Assembly (NCBI GenBank): GCA_903884005.1 | Contig: CAISDA010000020.1 | Location: forward strand, 62,001-126,000 | From: an uncultured Ignavibacteriota bacterium | Lineage (GTDB): Bacteria > Bacteroidota > Ignavibacteria > UBA10030 > UBA8401 | Length of the DNA stretch: 64,000 nt | Direction of reading: 5' to 3' | Shown: in pieces, positions 1 to 9,758 of the stretch | Position numbering within the stretch: the first letter of the stretch is position 1 | How the letters are laid out: every line of letters starts with the position of its first letter | Translations under genes and position numbers: made by a program | Notes under the pieces: model-generated | The model's input: only the letters and a program-made list of their open reading frames with translations | Database searches by the model: none | What the model was told of the DNA's origin: nothing

Positions 1-1
1 C

Positions 2-1267
2 GGCACGATCGTGGATGTCGAGGTTAAAGCTATGGCGTTGACCTATGAACGGAAACCAGCCGTTCAACTCATCGTCCACGACATCACCGAACGCAAGCGG
101 CTGGAGCAGCAGTTTTTTCAGGCGCAAAAAATGGAAGGACTTGGGACCCTGGCCGGGGGCATCGCTCACGACTTTAACAATATACTCGGCATCATCACGG
201 GGCATGTGCAGCTCCTGGATCAAACACAGTGCAGTGCAGAGACGCTTCGCAGGCACGCCGGGGCAATTGGAAAAGCGGCTGACCGGGGCGCCGCGCTCGT
301 CCAGCAGCTGCTCACATTCGCGCGTAAGAGCACCGCAACGCTCGAGCCGATACAGGTCAATGAAATCATTCAGGAATTGCACAGGCTCTTTACAGAAACC
401 TTTCCAAAGGATATTGCCATTGTCGCAGATCTTGATCCGAACATCCCTTCGATCGTTGCCGATGGGTCGCAGATCCATCAGGTTATCTTGAATCTCTGCA
501 TCAATGCGCGGGACGCCATGCCCAGCGGCGGAAGTCTGTTCTTGACGACCAATATTGTGCCCTCCGAGTCTCTCCATATGCATGCCTTCTCTGCCGGCGC
601 TCGCCACTACGTTGAGATTATCGTTGCGGATACCGGCAGCGGGATGGACGAAGAGACGTGCAAAAAAATCTTCGAGCCGTTCTTCACAACGAAAGAACAG
701 GGGAAGGGGACGGGGTTGGGACTGGCCGTGGTGTTTGGCATTGTGGAAAGCCACAAGGGATGCATCAATATCCGCAGTGACGTCGGCAAGGGAACCGCAT
801 TTGAAATTTATTTTCCCATTCAAGAACGGTCGGATGATTTGCTTATCGACCAGCATGAAATACCCGCCGAGGTGCCGGGCGGCACTGAAACAGTGCTGCT
901 GGTGGAAGATGAAGTGCTTCTCCTGGATATTGCCAGAAGCGCTCTTGAATCAAAAGGCTATACCGTGCTGACGGCAATTGACGGCGAAGACGCTATTGCT
1001 TTGTATGCAAGCCATCGGAATGAGATCCATATGGTGTTGTCCGATTTTGGATTGCCAAAATTCACCGGATATGAATTGTATAAAAAACTCGCTCTGCTGA
1101 ACCCGAACGTCCTGATGATCATCACCAGCGGCTTCCTCGAGCCGGGGATTCATGCCAGGATCTTTGAGGATGGAGTGAAAGCGTTCATCCAAAAGCCTTA
1201 CCGTCCGTATGAAGTGTTCCGCGCCATCCGTCGCGTGCTGGACGATGGAATGGAAAAAGCACCGTAA
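2..1267 (+). CDS. Hybrid histidine kinase, C-terminal part (PAS end-HisKA-HATPase-REC)
   Basis: The reading frame is open to the left edge and the first residues read like the end of a PAS domain (ending in 'HDITERK'), so the gene begins outside the window and the GTG at 11 is not a real start. A HisKA helix follows with the phospho-accepting His in 'GGIAHDFNN' (about residue 53 of the visible part). Next comes a HATPase domain with an N box ('NLCINARDAM'), G1 'DTGSGM' and G2 'GKGTGLGL'. A receiver domain forms the last 125 residues, with the acceptor Asp in 'VLSDFGLP' and Lys in 'FIQKPY'. This is a cytoplasmic sensor kinase of the type that hands phosphate to its own receiver. The architecture is the same as that of the broken kinase at 42634-44977, so the two are probably paralogues. 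The signal sensed is unknown. Confidence 0.9.
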   Translation, partial: GTIVDVEVKAMALTYERKPAVQLIVHDITERKRLEQQFFQAQKMEGLGTLAGGIAHDFNNILGIITGHVQLLDQTQCSAETLRRHAGAIGKAADRGAALVQQLLTFARKSTATLEPIQVNEIIQELHRLFTETFPKDIAIVADLDPNIPSIVADGSQIHQVILNLCINARDAMPSGGSLFLTTNIVPSESLHMHAFSAGARHYVEIIVADTGSGMDEETCKKIFEPFFTTKEQGKGTGLGLAVVFGIVESHKGCINIRSDVGKGTAFEIYFPIQERSDDLLIDQHEIPAEVPGGTETVLLVEDEVLLLDIARSALESKGYTVLTAIDGEDAIALYASHRNEIHMVLSDFGLPKFTGYELYKKLALLNPNVLMIITSGFLEPGIHARIFEDGVKAFIQKPYRPYEVFRAIRRVLDDGMEKAP

Positions 1268-1344
1268 CTAATACAATCACCGTGAATAAAGAAATGCAAA
1301 CGCCGCTTCGTCACTCCTTCGCCATAACCGTAGGAATGTTCTCC

Positions 1345-1790
1345 ATGAAAAAAATCGCCCTGCTTCTTTTGGTTGCCGTCAGTTGCGCCGTTGCACAGGA
1401 TGAGGCCCGCCTGCTCCGGTTTCCCGCCATTCACGGAGAGAACATTGTCTTCACCTATGCAGGTGACCTGTATTCGGTTCCATCTCGTGGAGGCGTCGCG
1501 CGAAAACTCACAAGCGACATCGGCATGGAAATGTTCGCCCGGTTTTCGCCGGACGGGAAGAAGATGGCATAGATCTACATCCGTACGCAGGACGGCACAT
1601 CCGAGCCGGTCCAGCTGACGACGAAATGCTCCTCTTGTTCGAACTCGACAAGCAGAAGGAAACAGAACTCGGCGATGTGAACGGCTATGAAGTGTCGGCG
1701 GATATGAAGAAAATGATCGTCGGTGCCGACGGTGCATATTCGATCATCGATCTTCCCACGGCGAAGCTCGAGCACGTTGAAAATTTATAA
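1345..1790 (+). pseudogene. Tricorn-like protease remnant (N-terminal pieces, frameshifted)
   Basis: A signal peptide (MKKIALLLLVAVSCAVAQ) starts at 1345 and leads into the first beta-propeller blade of a tricorn-type protease ('LRFPAIHGENIVFTYAGDLY', later 'RFSPDGKKMA'). This frame hits TAG at 1570-1572. A second piece in another frame (from about 1626, 'LLFELDKQKETELGDVNGYE' to 'IIDLPTAKLE') matches a region that lies hundreds of residues further on in intact tricorn homologues, and it stops near 1790. Most of the protein, including the PDZ and catalytic parts, is missing. The recognition is from memory of the family. The stop codon and the change of frame are visible directly. The gene cannot make an active protease. 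An upstream in-frame ATG at 1282 exists but gives an unlikely N-terminus. Confidence 0.8.
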
Positions 1791-1953
1791 TGTGATCGGA
1801 CAGATCGTTGCGACATTATTCAACGGCGAGATAGAAGCGGGGATTGAACATACGGAATTGTTCAATGCTGCATCGCTGTCAACGGGACTATACTTCAGTG
1901 TCCTCGACATCGCCGGGCAGCGGTTCGTTCTGAAAGTGTTATATTCTAAATAG
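1777..1953 (+). pseudogene. Orphan T9SS C-terminal sorting-domain fragment
   Basis: Starting close to 1777 the +1 frame reads like the second half of a type A T9SS sorting domain ('LKIYNVIGQIVATLFNGEIE', then 'LSTGLYFSVLDIAGQRFVLK'), ending at TAG 1951-1953. The first half with the NPFNP motif is absent, and the frame differs from the tricorn piece that it overlaps. It therefore looks like the 3' end of a former secreted-protein gene joined to the tricorn remnant by deletion. No start codon or ribosome binding site supports separate translation. Confidence 0.7.
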
Positions 1954-2017
1954 GTATAGATATCCGCCGCAACGGAGGCGAGTGACTCGGGGCATACAAT
2001 CATTCACGCAAAAAGCG

Positions 2018-3457
2018 CTACTGCTTCTGTGCGGCGCCGTATGCCACCTTCATGGTGTACGACCATGCGTCGAAATAAAGATTGCCACCCCGCCACTCGA
2101 CCTCTCCCCGCTGAAAATCCACCGTCTCGCTGCGCGGAAATATTTTTGCGGGAAACAGATCGCGGCTGAAATCGTCGTTCACGATCAGCCGATACGCATC
2201 GATGCCCCCGAGATAAAAATACTTCACACGCCGGTCATCCGATTCCTGTATGCCAAACGACTGATCTGCAGGCACCCAGCCGTATCCGTCCAGAAAGATC
2301 TCGCACCAATCGTGGAGATTCACTTCGACCGGATGCAGCATCCATCCGCTCTGCCACTTTGCGGGAATGCCGTTGTACCGGCACAGCGTCATGAACAGCA
2401 GTGTTTGAATGCCGCAGTCGCCGTGATTGTTCTCTATGCAATAGTCGGAAATATTCGGAATGGTCGAATATTCGAGTGCGCTCGCCCACGGAATATGTCC
2501 GCTGATCCATGCGAAGATCAGAGACGCCTTCTTCAACGGATCGCGCTCGCTGCCGACGATCGATGCAGACAGCCGCCGGATCGCAGGTGTGAAGACAATG
2601 TGCGGCGGCCGCTCGGCGGTGAATGCCGTGGCGGAGTCCGGAGACAACACGAGCCCCGCACCGGGAGTTCGCGCGCCGACATTGTAATAGTCCGACGATG
2701 ACGTGTAGCGCAGCACCATGGTAAACACCGTCGGTGCGCCTGAGGCGGCCTTCTTTTCCGTATAGAGCGTTCGCTGCATCATGGTGTTGTCCGCGAGAAT
2801 ATAATTTTTTTCGCTGAGCGAGGCGAGGCGTACGTTCTTTTGCCGTTCATGCGTCTCGCGCGGATAGGGCAGCCAGCAGCGTATGATTTCCCCATCCGGA
2901 ACGGCGTCGGCTTTCACAGAGAGCGTATAGGTGAGCGTGAGATCGATGGGGCCGACGATATGGCCGCTGCTCTTGCCGGCTTCAGCCAGCACCGTGGGAA
3001 GATAGGACGCAAGGAACGTATGCAATTTGTTTTCCTGCACGCCGCTGATTTTTTCTTTGTGATTTTTAGCCTCCCTGTTCACGCGGAACAGATTCGGCAC
3101 GGCATAATTGAAGTAGCGCTTCTCTCCGTCGATCACTCTTGCCTCGAGAGAACGGTCGGACTCGAATTTCGCGAGATCATTTGTTGTGATGCCGGGATAC
3201 GTCGCGCCCAGGCTCTTGAGCACATCGGCTTCCGTATTCCGGAAGTCCTTGCGTATGCGGTCCAGCCGTTCGATCTCAAACTTCAGCGCCAGCGCTTGCG
3301 TCTGGCTGGTGCGCGGTGAATCGATGAGCAGCTTCATCGCGCGTTGTGCGGCGGTGAAATCGCCGTGTTCGATCGTCGTGCGTATGCTGTCGGGTATGCT
3401 CTGTGCGCAGCACGCAGCATACGCAAGGAAGAGCAAAAAGATGAGGATGCTTTTCAT
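2018..3457 (-). CDS. Secreted transglutaminase-like protein
   Basis: 479 residues from ATG at 3457, which has a good GGAG ribosome site 7-8 bases upstream. The open frame continues to 3604, but that extension is arginine-rich and lacks signal character, whereas the chosen start gives a clean signal peptide (MKSILIFLLFLAYAACCAQ). The C-terminal third is a transglutaminase-like cysteine-protease fold: Cys in 'NNHGDCGIQTLLF', His in 'LHDWCEIF' and Asp in 'VPADQSFG' make the expected triad. The N-terminal 200 residues are helical and unassigned. Such proteins act outside the cytoplasm as peptidases or amidases, and the substrate cannot be told. The gene is divergent from the HEAT-like gene at 3659. 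Confidence 0.85.
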   Translation of the reverse strand: MKSILIFLLFLAYAACCAQSIPDSIRTTIEHGDFTAAQRAMKLLIDSPRTSQTQALALKFEIERLDRIRKDFRNTEADVLKSLGATYPGITTNDLAKFESDRSLEARVIDGEKRYFNYAVPNLFRVNREAKNHKEKISGVQENKLHTFLASYLPTVLAEAGKSSGHIVGPIDLTLTYTLSVKADAVPDGEIIRCWLPYPRETHERQKNVRLASLSEKNYILADNTMMQRTLYTEKKAASGAPTVFTMVLRYTSSSDYYNVGARTPGAGLVLSPDSATAFTAERPPHIVFTPAIRRLSASIVGSERDPLKKASLIFAWISGHIPWASALEYSTIPNISDYCIENNHGDCGIQTLLFMTLCRYNGIPAKWQSGWMLHPVEVNLHDWCEIFLDGYGWVPADQSFGIQESDDRRVKYFYLGGIDAYRLIVNDDFSRDLFPAKIFPRSETVDFQRGEVEWRGGNLYFDAWSYTMKVAYGAAQKQ

Positions 3458-3560
3458 GAATGGATCTCCGGGATGGACAATGACAAGGTGATCGTGAGAC
3501 ACTCGTGCGCGCGTCCTGACGGCTGCGCTGCTCTGTGCAGTGCGGACTCGGTTCGGGCAT

Positions 3561-3589
3561 AATATAGCGATAAATTTGTGTTGTTTGAA
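3561..3589 (-). promoter_or_regulatory. Possible sigma70-like promoter for the transglutaminase-like gene
   Basis: Read on the minus strand, TTCAAA (3584-3589) and TATATT (3561-3566) are separated by 17 bases. This would place a start of transcription near 3554 and a leader of about 95 bases before the ATG at 3457. It is a pattern match only. Confidence 0.35.
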
Positions 3590-3658
3590 ATGGATAAAAT
3601 TCATACCATGATTTCAGCGGACTCGGGTAGCATACACATGACGAAGGGCATGTTGACT

Positions 3659-4180
3659 ATGAATCTGGAACAAGAACTTCTCAGAGAGCATTCCAAAGAG
3701 CAGGCGCTCAAGATCGCGTCCTGGGTCGGCGGCGATGCTCGGCGCCTCGATCAATTGATGGGGCTCGTGTTTTCCGGTCAACCCCTTATCGTTCAGAGGG
3801 CGGCATGGGTCGTTGGAATTGTCGGAGAGGCGCACGCAGCGCTGTTCCAGCCTTACATCAAAAAGATGACCGTGAAAATGAAACAGCCCGGCGTCCATGC
3901 CGCCGTGAAGCGCAACTTCGTACGGATACTGCAGACGATCGATATACCCCGCACCATGCTGGGCGCCGTCACCAACCTGTGCTTCGATCTTCTCACATCA
4001 CCCAAGGAACCGATCGCCGTGAAGGTGTTCTCCATGACCGTGCTTGCCCGCATCGCGCACCAGGAACCGGATTTGGAAAAGGAACTCCGGTTGGTCGTGG
4101 AACAGCAATTGCCGCTCTCAGGCGCCGGTTTTCGCTCGCGTGCGAAACGAGTGCTGCACATGACGGCACGCGAAGCCTGA
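3659..4180 (+). CDS. HEAT-repeat-like hypothetical protein
   Basis: 173 residues from ATG at 3659, preceded by GAAGGG at suitable distance. The frame opens earlier at 3578, but the added residues look untranslated. The protein is almost wholly alpha-helical with helix pairs in the style of HEAT/armadillo repeats ('QPLIVQRAAWVVGIVGE', 'PIAVKVFSMTVLARIAHQEP'). It has no signal peptide, no membrane segment and no catalytic motif. Similar short helical proteins in Bacteroidota are uncharacterised. A role in protein binding is inference from the fold type. It stands alone, divergent from the transglutaminase-like gene. Confidence 0.7.
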   Translation: MNLEQELLREHSKEQALKIASWVGGDARRLDQLMGLVFSGQPLIVQRAAWVVGIVGEAHAALFQPYIKKMTVKMKQPGVHAAVKRNFVRILQTIDIPRTMLGAVTNLCFDLLTSPKEPIAVKVFSMTVLARIAHQEPDLEKELRLVVEQQLPLSGAGFRSRAKRVLHMTAREA

Positions 4181-4440
4181 GCCATCCCGCAAAATTCCCC
4201 TCATGAAACTCACCGATGCGCCGATGATGTATACAATGTGCAGTGTGCAATCCACACCCGGCAATTCGCTACAGTGAACATAAGTATGAAATTTGTGCAT
4301 TCTACACGGCCACCTGAAGTTCCATCCATTAGAATAAGCTAAAATTGTCTTTTTTGGGGGAATGTTCCCTGGTACGGTTTATGCATAAATTTTACATTCA
4401 AGATAGAATTCAACACACTCCAGTCTTTCCGAGTTAAAAA

Positions 4441-6270
4441 ATGATGAAACGCCTGATGCTGCTGGCTGCGGTATGCGCATCGATCCCGATGCTGCGTGCA
4501 CAGACCGTGAAAACAGTTCCTGGGATGTACACGTCGATCGCGGCCGCGATCGCGGCAGCCTCATCGGGCGATACGATCTCGATTGCAGCCGGAAGATTTG
4601 ATGAACAACTGCGAATAGCAAAAACTCTCACACTCATCGGGGCCGGCCGGGATGTGACAATGATACACGACGCTGCAAACAGTCCGGACAGCACGGCTCT
4701 TTTTATTGACAACGCGTCGGTGGTGTTGCGGAATATTCAATTTGTCGGCGGCTCGGATAAGGACGGCGGGAGGCGGGGAGTGGTCGCAGTCAACTCCACG
4801 ACGGTCATCCGTCAATGCGCCTTCGTGGCGTTCTTTAACGTGTCGATTGCGGACGTGAACGGTTCGATGGACATCGATTCTGTCGTGATCACGGGTATCA
4901 ACAACTTCGGTTCCGTGCTTGTGGACAGTGCAGGACCCGCCCAGACATACTATCAGGGCTGCGATCTCGGAGTGATGCTCGTCGATTCGCATTTTTCGAT
5001 CAATCATCTCACGGGCGGCGCCAGGATAGACCATATCATCGATATCTATCCGGACTTGCACGGGGATACGTTTCTTGGGCCGGAATATCCGGTGGATACG
5101 ACGCACTTCTCAGAAGGCACAATACAGAACTCGACATTTTTCGGATCGCGTGAATCGTATTATGGACAGGGCATACGAATCTTCGGTGCCATGAACAGGC
5201 TGCCTTCCAATCTGGTCATACGATATAATCGGTTCAAGGGAACCGTCACCGATTCGGCGCTTGCCGTTCCCAATATGCCGACCACCGCCGGCATCTCGTT
5301 CAACGGCTGGAACGGATATGCGGAGATCTATGATAATACGATCACCCTCTTCAATAGCGGCATCGCATTCCATGGAGTGGCCACCGCCTCGATGCACGAC
5401 AACACCATCACGGGAAATGCGCGGTACGGAGTGACATTGACGGACGGGGCCCCTCTCGGCACGTCCCCCGATCTTGGCGGCGGTGCTTTCTCGAGTCCCG
5501 GGCGGAACACGATCATGAACAACGGACATTACAATGTCTATAATCAGAATACGGCGGTGCATTATGCGAAGGGCAATTACTGGGGCACGACCGATCCCGC
5601 GGCCATCGACGCGTCGATCTACGATGACAATGAAGGCGGTTCGGGCCTTGTGCACTTCGAAAATTATTTGTCGGCCAGCGGCGCACTGCCCGTTGAACTC
5701 GCGTCGTTTACGATTGAGCGTGTGAACGATCATCAGGTCGTGCTGCACTGGAAAACGGCGACGGAAGTAAACAATGCCGGATTCGACGTGGAGAGAGCGA
5801 GCACCGGCGCGCGGGATGGCATGCAGCGATGGCTCAGTCTCGGTTTCGTTCCCGGCTTTGGTTCCAGCAACGCGCCGCATGACTATCGGTTTGCCGATGC
5901 GACGCTTTCATCGGGCGGCTATCTGTATCGATTGAAACAGATCGACCGCGACGGCAGGTTCGAATACTCGGGTTCGCTTGAAACCGAAGCGGGGAATGTT
6001 CCGAACGTCTTCGAGTTGTCTCAAAATTATCCGAATCCATTCAATCCGGCCACGACGCTGTCGTTCATGGTGCCTTCGGACGGACGCGCCCGGCTGACGG
6101 TCTATAACGCGCTCGGACAGAAGATCGCAACGGTCGTTGACGGATTTGTACAGACAGGCTCCGTCCATCGCGTCTTGTTCGATGCTTCGAGCCTGCCGAG
6201 CGGCGTCTATTTGGCGCGATTGGAGTTCAACGGAAAACAGATGACGAGGAAGGTCGCGCTGATGAAATGA
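4441..6270 (+). CDS. Secreted right-handed beta-helix protein with T9SS sorting domain
   Basis: 609 residues with an N-terminal signal peptide (cut near 'LRAQ'). Residues 20-400 are a pectate-lyase-like parallel beta helix: NosD/pectinesterase-style opening 'TSIAAAIAAASSGDTISIAAG', then repeated 'VIRYNRF', 'IYDNTI', 'MHDNTITGNARYG' coils. After 'LPVELASFTIERV' comes a fibronectin-like module typical of these bacteria ('WKTATEVNNAGFDVERA'). The last 85 residues are a type A T9SS signal starting at 'LSQNYPNPFNP' and ending 'VYLARLEFNGKQMTRKVALMK'. The protein should be exported by Sec and then carried to the cell surface or medium. It could bind or cleave a polysaccharide, but no catalytic residues were identified. 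Confidence 0.9.
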   Translation: MMKRLMLLAAVCASIPMLRAQTVKTVPGMYTSIAAAIAAASSGDTISIAAGRFDEQLRIAKTLTLIGAGRDVTMIHDAANSPDSTALFIDNASVVLRNIQFVGGSDKDGGRRGVVAVNSTTVIRQCAFVAFFNVSIADVNGSMDIDSVVITGINNFGSVLVDSAGPAQTYYQGCDLGVMLVDSHFSINHLTGGARIDHIIDIYPDLHGDTFLGPEYPVDTTHFSEGTIQNSTFFGSRESYYGQGIRIFGAMNRLPSNLVIRYNRFKGTVTDSALAVPNMPTTAGISFNGWNGYAEIYDNTITLFNSGIAFHGVATASMHDNTITGNARYGVTLTDGAPLGTSPDLGGGAFSSPGRNTIMNNGHYNVYNQNTAVHYAKGNYWGTTDPAAIDASIYDDNEGGSGLVHFENYLSASGALPVELASFTIERVNDHQVVLHWKTATEVNNAGFDVERASTGARDGMQRWLSLGFVPGFGSSNAPHDYRFADATLSSGGYLYRLKQIDRDGRFEYSGSLETEAGNVPNVFELSQNYPNPFNPATTLSFMVPSDGRARLTVYNALGQKIATVVDGFVQTGSVHRVLFDASSLPSGVYLARLEFNGKQMTRKVALMK

Positions 6271-6292
6271 TGACTGCGTTCACTTGGATGCC

Positions 6293-6321
6293 TTGACATG
6301 CCCCGCAGTGTTTTGTAGATT
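6293..6321 (+). promoter_or_regulatory. Sigma70-like promoter before the M1 aminopeptidase
   Basis: A perfect TTGACA (6293-6298) and TAGATT (6316-6321) are spaced by 17 bases, in the gap after the beta-helix gene. The predicted leader to the ATG at 6393 is about 65 bases. The same -10 sequence and spacing occur before cstA (38393-38421). Confidence 0.5.
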
Positions 6322-6392
6322 ACCCATCAATGATGGCACCGCACATGGTCATGCGTCGGCCGTTCTTTTCCCACGACGGATGTGTCAACCCT

Positions 6393-8402
6393 ATGAACCG
6401 ATGGCTGCTCCTCTGTGCGGCTCTCCTGGCCGAAGCGCTTCCCCTGCGGGCTCAGTCCGTCGATACCGAATTCGACGCGCTTCGGCACGGCGAAATGGAC
6501 CGATACCTGGTGCGCGCGCGGTCGCTGCTCAACACCGCGGACATCAAGCGGGTCGTCGATGTGAAGTACTACAAGCTGAACATCCGCGCCGCAGACCGTA
6601 TAAATTATCTCTCCGGTGACGTCACCGCAGTATCGGTGGTGACCGACCCTGTGATCACATCGATCGAATACAATCTCACCAACACGATGGTCGTGGATTC
6701 GGCGCTCGTGGACGGCGTTCGCTCTGCATTCGCTGCGGGGGCTTCCTCATTTCTCATCACCTTGCCGAAGACATATCGCGCAGGAGATCAACTCACGACG
6801 CGCGTCTTCTATCACGGCCTGCCCGCATCCAGCGGGTTCGGCAGTTATACCGATGCGACGCGTGCAGACAGTTCGCGCTGGATATATACGCTCAGCGAAC
6901 CGTATGGGGCGCGCGACTGGTGGCCCTGCATCGATCACCCCAACGACAAGGCGGACTCGGCCGACGTCTGGATCACCTGCAGCCAGAGTCTGCTCGCCGT
7001 TTCAAATGGAAGGCTCACAGAGACGCTGCAAAATTCGGACGGCACCAAGACGTACAAATGGAAAGAGCGCTATCCGATCGCCACATATCTCATTGCGATG
7101 ACGATCGCCAACTTCGCAAAAATTTCGGATTGGTACGCGTATGCTCCGGCCGATTCGATGGAAGTCGTGAATTATGTGACGTCCACGATCGGCGCAACCT
7201 CTCCGGCGTGGCGTACGAACACGATGCGAACACCGAAGATGCTCGCGATCTACGCCGCGCTCTTCGGACAATATCCGTTCATCAGGGAAAAATACGGCCA
7301 CGTGGAATTCGGCTGGCCGGGTGGAATGGAGCATCAGACGCTCACGTCGCTCGGCTCGACGTCGTTCAGCGAAGCCACGATCGCGCATGAACTGGCGCAT
7401 CAGTGGTTCGGCGATATGATCACGTGCCGCACGTGGGGCGATCTCTGGTTGAATGAGGGGTTCGCAACCTATTGCGAGGCGGTCTATAGAGAGAAGCAGT
7501 ATGGCGCGGCCGCCTATATCGCCGACCTTCTGAGCACTGCGGCAGATGCGAAAAGACCGTTGGGCAGTCTCTACGTCCAGGATACGACAAGCGTCAACAA
7601 TCTTTTTGCGTCGGGCCGCGTCTATAACAAGGGAGCATGGGTGCTCCATATGCTGCGTCACGCGGTGGGAGATTCGCTGTTCTTCGCCTCCATGAGAGCG
7701 TATGCAAACGATCCGGCGCTGATGTACGGCACGGCATCGACCGCCGATCTTCGCGCCGCGTTCGAACGCACCACGGGCCGCGACCTCGGATGGTTCTTTT
7801 CGGAATGGGTGTTTGGCGAGCGATATCCTGTCTACTCCTGCCAGGTGTCGACCGTCAAGAATGCCGGATCATTTCTATCGTCTGTGCAGATCAAACAGAC
7901 AACAGGCACCGCGAATCCCCCGTTCTTCATCATGCCGATCGATCTTCGTTTCGCCTCAGCGGGCTGGGATACGACGGTGACGGTGGTGAATAACTCCCAG
8001 AACCAGCTGCTGCAGATCGCCCTCTCGCACAAGCCGGACACAGTCCAGTTCGATCCGAAGAACTGGGTCTTAAAAGACGCGGCCATCACGACCACGGTGA
8101 ATGGCGTGGAAGGCACGGAACAGCCGCAGTCGTTCTTCCTCGCGCAGAATTTCCCCAACCCGTTCAATCCGTTGACGGTGATCAGGTTCGGGCTGGCTGA
8201 GCCCGGACGCGTGACGATAAAAGTCTACGATATCATGGGACGCGAGGCCGCAACGGCCTTCGATGGCGAGAAGGCTGCCGGGTCGTACAGCGTGATGCTG
8301 GATGCCGGCACGCTCTCCAGCGGCATGTACCTCTACAGGATGACGGCGCAGCACGGACGCTCGGTTTTTTCCGAAACGAAGCGGCTGGTCGTTATTAAAT
8401 GA
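6393..8402 (+). CDS. M1 family aminopeptidase with T9SS sorting domain
   Basis: 669 residues from ATG 6393, which places a signal peptide (MNRWLLLCAALLAEALPLRAQ) at the N-terminus. An in-frame ATG at 6330 would bury it. The M1 zinc site is complete: HELAHQW at about residue 332 followed 18 residues later by the third ligand in 'LNEGFATY'. The exopeptidase motif is present as 'GGMEHQT' instead of GAMEN, and a catalytic Tyr candidate lies in 'RVYNKGAWVLHML'. The C-terminus carries the T9SS type A domain ('LAQNFPNPFNPLTVIRFGL' to 'ETKRLVVIK'). It removes N-terminal amino acids from peptides outside the cell. Its end lies only 9 bases from the convergent glycerate kinase gene. Confidence 0.93.
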   Translation: MNRWLLLCAALLAEALPLRAQSVDTEFDALRHGEMDRYLVRARSLLNTADIKRVVDVKYYKLNIRAADRINYLSGDVTAVSVVTDPVITSIEYNLTNTMVVDSALVDGVRSAFAAGASSFLITLPKTYRAGDQLTTRVFYHGLPASSGFGSYTDATRADSSRWIYTLSEPYGARDWWPCIDHPNDKADSADVWITCSQSLLAVSNGRLTETLQNSDGTKTYKWKERYPIATYLIAMTIANFAKISDWYAYAPADSMEVVNYVTSTIGATSPAWRTNTMRTPKMLAIYAALFGQYPFIREKYGHVEFGWPGGMEHQTLTSLGSTSFSEATIAHELAHQWFGDMITCRTWGDLWLNEGFATYCEAVYREKQYGAAAYIADLLSTAADAKRPLGSLYVQDTTSVNNLFASGRVYNKGAWVLHMLRHAVGDSLFFASMRAYANDPALMYGTASTADLRAAFERTTGRDLGWFFSEWVFGERYPVYSCQVSTVKNAGSFLSSVQIKQTTGTANPPFFIMPIDLRFASAGWDTTVTVVNNSQNQLLQIALSHKPDTVQFDPKNWVLKDAAITTTVNGVEGTEQPQSFFLAQNFPNPFNPLTVIRFGLAEPGRVTIKVYDIMGREAATAFDGEKAAGSYSVMLDAGTLSSGMYLYRMTAQHGRSVFSETKRLVVIK

Positions 8403-8411
8403 GGCGCGGGT

Positions 8412-9548
8412 TCAGACAGTACTGAAGCGGGAGAGGAATTCGGTCAGCGAGTCGTCCAGGAGTTGTTTCGCATGCCGGATGGCGGCATCCGTTGAAAGGA
8501 CGCCGGGAGAGATCTGAGAGAGAGAGGCAAGGCCCAGCTGCGATTGCAATAATTCCTTGTCCCCGTTGATGCGGCCCACAAATGCATGAACGGGTATGTT
8601 GTATGTTCCCGCCCGTCGGCAAATGCCGGCGATACCTTTGCCTCCTCCGGTTTGAGCATCGAGCCGGCCCTCCGCGGTGAACACCGCATTGCTCGATTGC
8701 ACGAGCGCATCGAACCGGATCGTGTCGAGAACATAGTCGATGCCAGACACGATCGTTGCATTGCAGAATGCAAACAATCCCGCCGCGATGCCGCCGCCCG
8801 CTCCAGCCCCGGGAAGATTCGCCACGTCGCGTCCGAGATCCCGTTGTAGTATCGATGCATAATGACAAAGCCCTGCGTCGAGCAGTGCGAGGTATTCCGG
8901 CGCCGCGCCTTTTTGCGGAGCGAACACGAAGGACGCGCCGTCCGGTCCGCAGAGCGGATTGCGGACGTCGGTCAGCACCGTGAACTGCACCGAGCGAAGG
9001 CGCGGATCGATCGAGCGCGTATCGATCCGGTCCAGCGAGAGAAGACCCGCTGCGCCCGGGTGAATGTGTTTTCCCTGCTTATCAAGAAATTTCACCCCCA
9101 ACGCTTCCATGCATCCCGCGCCGCCGTCATTTGTTGCGCTTCCTCCGATGCCCAGGACGATCGATGTGCACCCGGATGACAATGCAGTGCCGATCAATTC
9201 CCCCACGCCGTATGTTGTCGCGTCCATCACATTATACTGCTCGGGGAGCAATAAATGAAGTCCGGCTGCTTCGGCCATTTCGATGACGGCAGTCCTGGTC
9301 TTTTCAATGATCCCCCATTGCGCCGGTATCGGCAGCGACACGAGCGGGCCGTGGATCACCGTCATCCGGTATTCGCCGCCCAGAGCGTTCATGATGCAAT
9401 CGAGCGTGCCGTTGCCGCCGTCGGCGATCGGTGCGACGATCGTGTCGATCTCGGGCGTTTCGCGGTCGATCACGCGTTGCATCACCTGAGCGATCTCGTT
9501 CGCGGTGAGCCCGCCCTTCATGGCATTGGGAGATAAGAGAATAGTCAT
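8412..9548 (-). CDS. garK: Glycerate 2-kinase (GarK/GlxK family)
   Basis: 378 residues, the usual length for this family, from ATG at 9548. Family marks are 'SPNAMKGGLTANEIA' at the N-terminus (SPDSFKG-like), 'PIADGGNGTLDCI' around residue 41, 'GIGGSATNDGGAG' in the middle and 'TAEGRLDAQTGGGKG' in the C-terminal lobe. It phosphorylates D-glycerate to 2-phosphoglycerate using ATP in the cytoplasm, linking glyoxylate or serine breakdown with glycolysis. There are no pathway neighbours in the window. The diverging TRAP transporter operon next door could supply an organic acid substrate such as glycerate, but that link is guesswork from position. Confidence 0.93.
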   Translation of the reverse strand: MTILLSPNAMKGGLTANEIAQVMQRVIDRETPEIDTIVAPIADGGNGTLDCIMNALGGEYRMTVIHGPLVSLPIPAQWGIIEKTRTAVIEMAEAAGLHLLLPEQYNVMDATTYGVGELIGTALSSGCTSIVLGIGGSATNDGGAGCMEALGVKFLDKQGKHIHPGAAGLLSLDRIDTRSIDPRLRSVQFTVLTDVRNPLCGPDGASFVFAPQKGAAPEYLALLDAGLCHYASILQRDLGRDVANLPGAGAGGGIAAGLFAFCNATIVSGIDYVLDTIRFDALVQSSNAVFTAEGRLDAQTGGGKGIAGICRRAGTYNIPVHAFVGRINGDKELLQSQLGLASLSQISPGVLSTDAAIRHAKQLLDDSLTEFLSRFSTV

Positions 9549-9758
9549 GACCGAAAATATACATAAGTTCGCTTTATTGCAAGAGTACGGCGCCGACGGC
9601 TTCTGCCATCGGACAGTTTTTGATAAGGCTCACCCTGCTCTCGTGCTCCCACAGTGAAGCTCGGATTGTGTGGGTAACCTTCATTATAACGCAACGACAC
9701 TCCGTTGCCCCGATTATCGATGCATGATGCATGAATCGATGCGCGACAGGCACGGATG

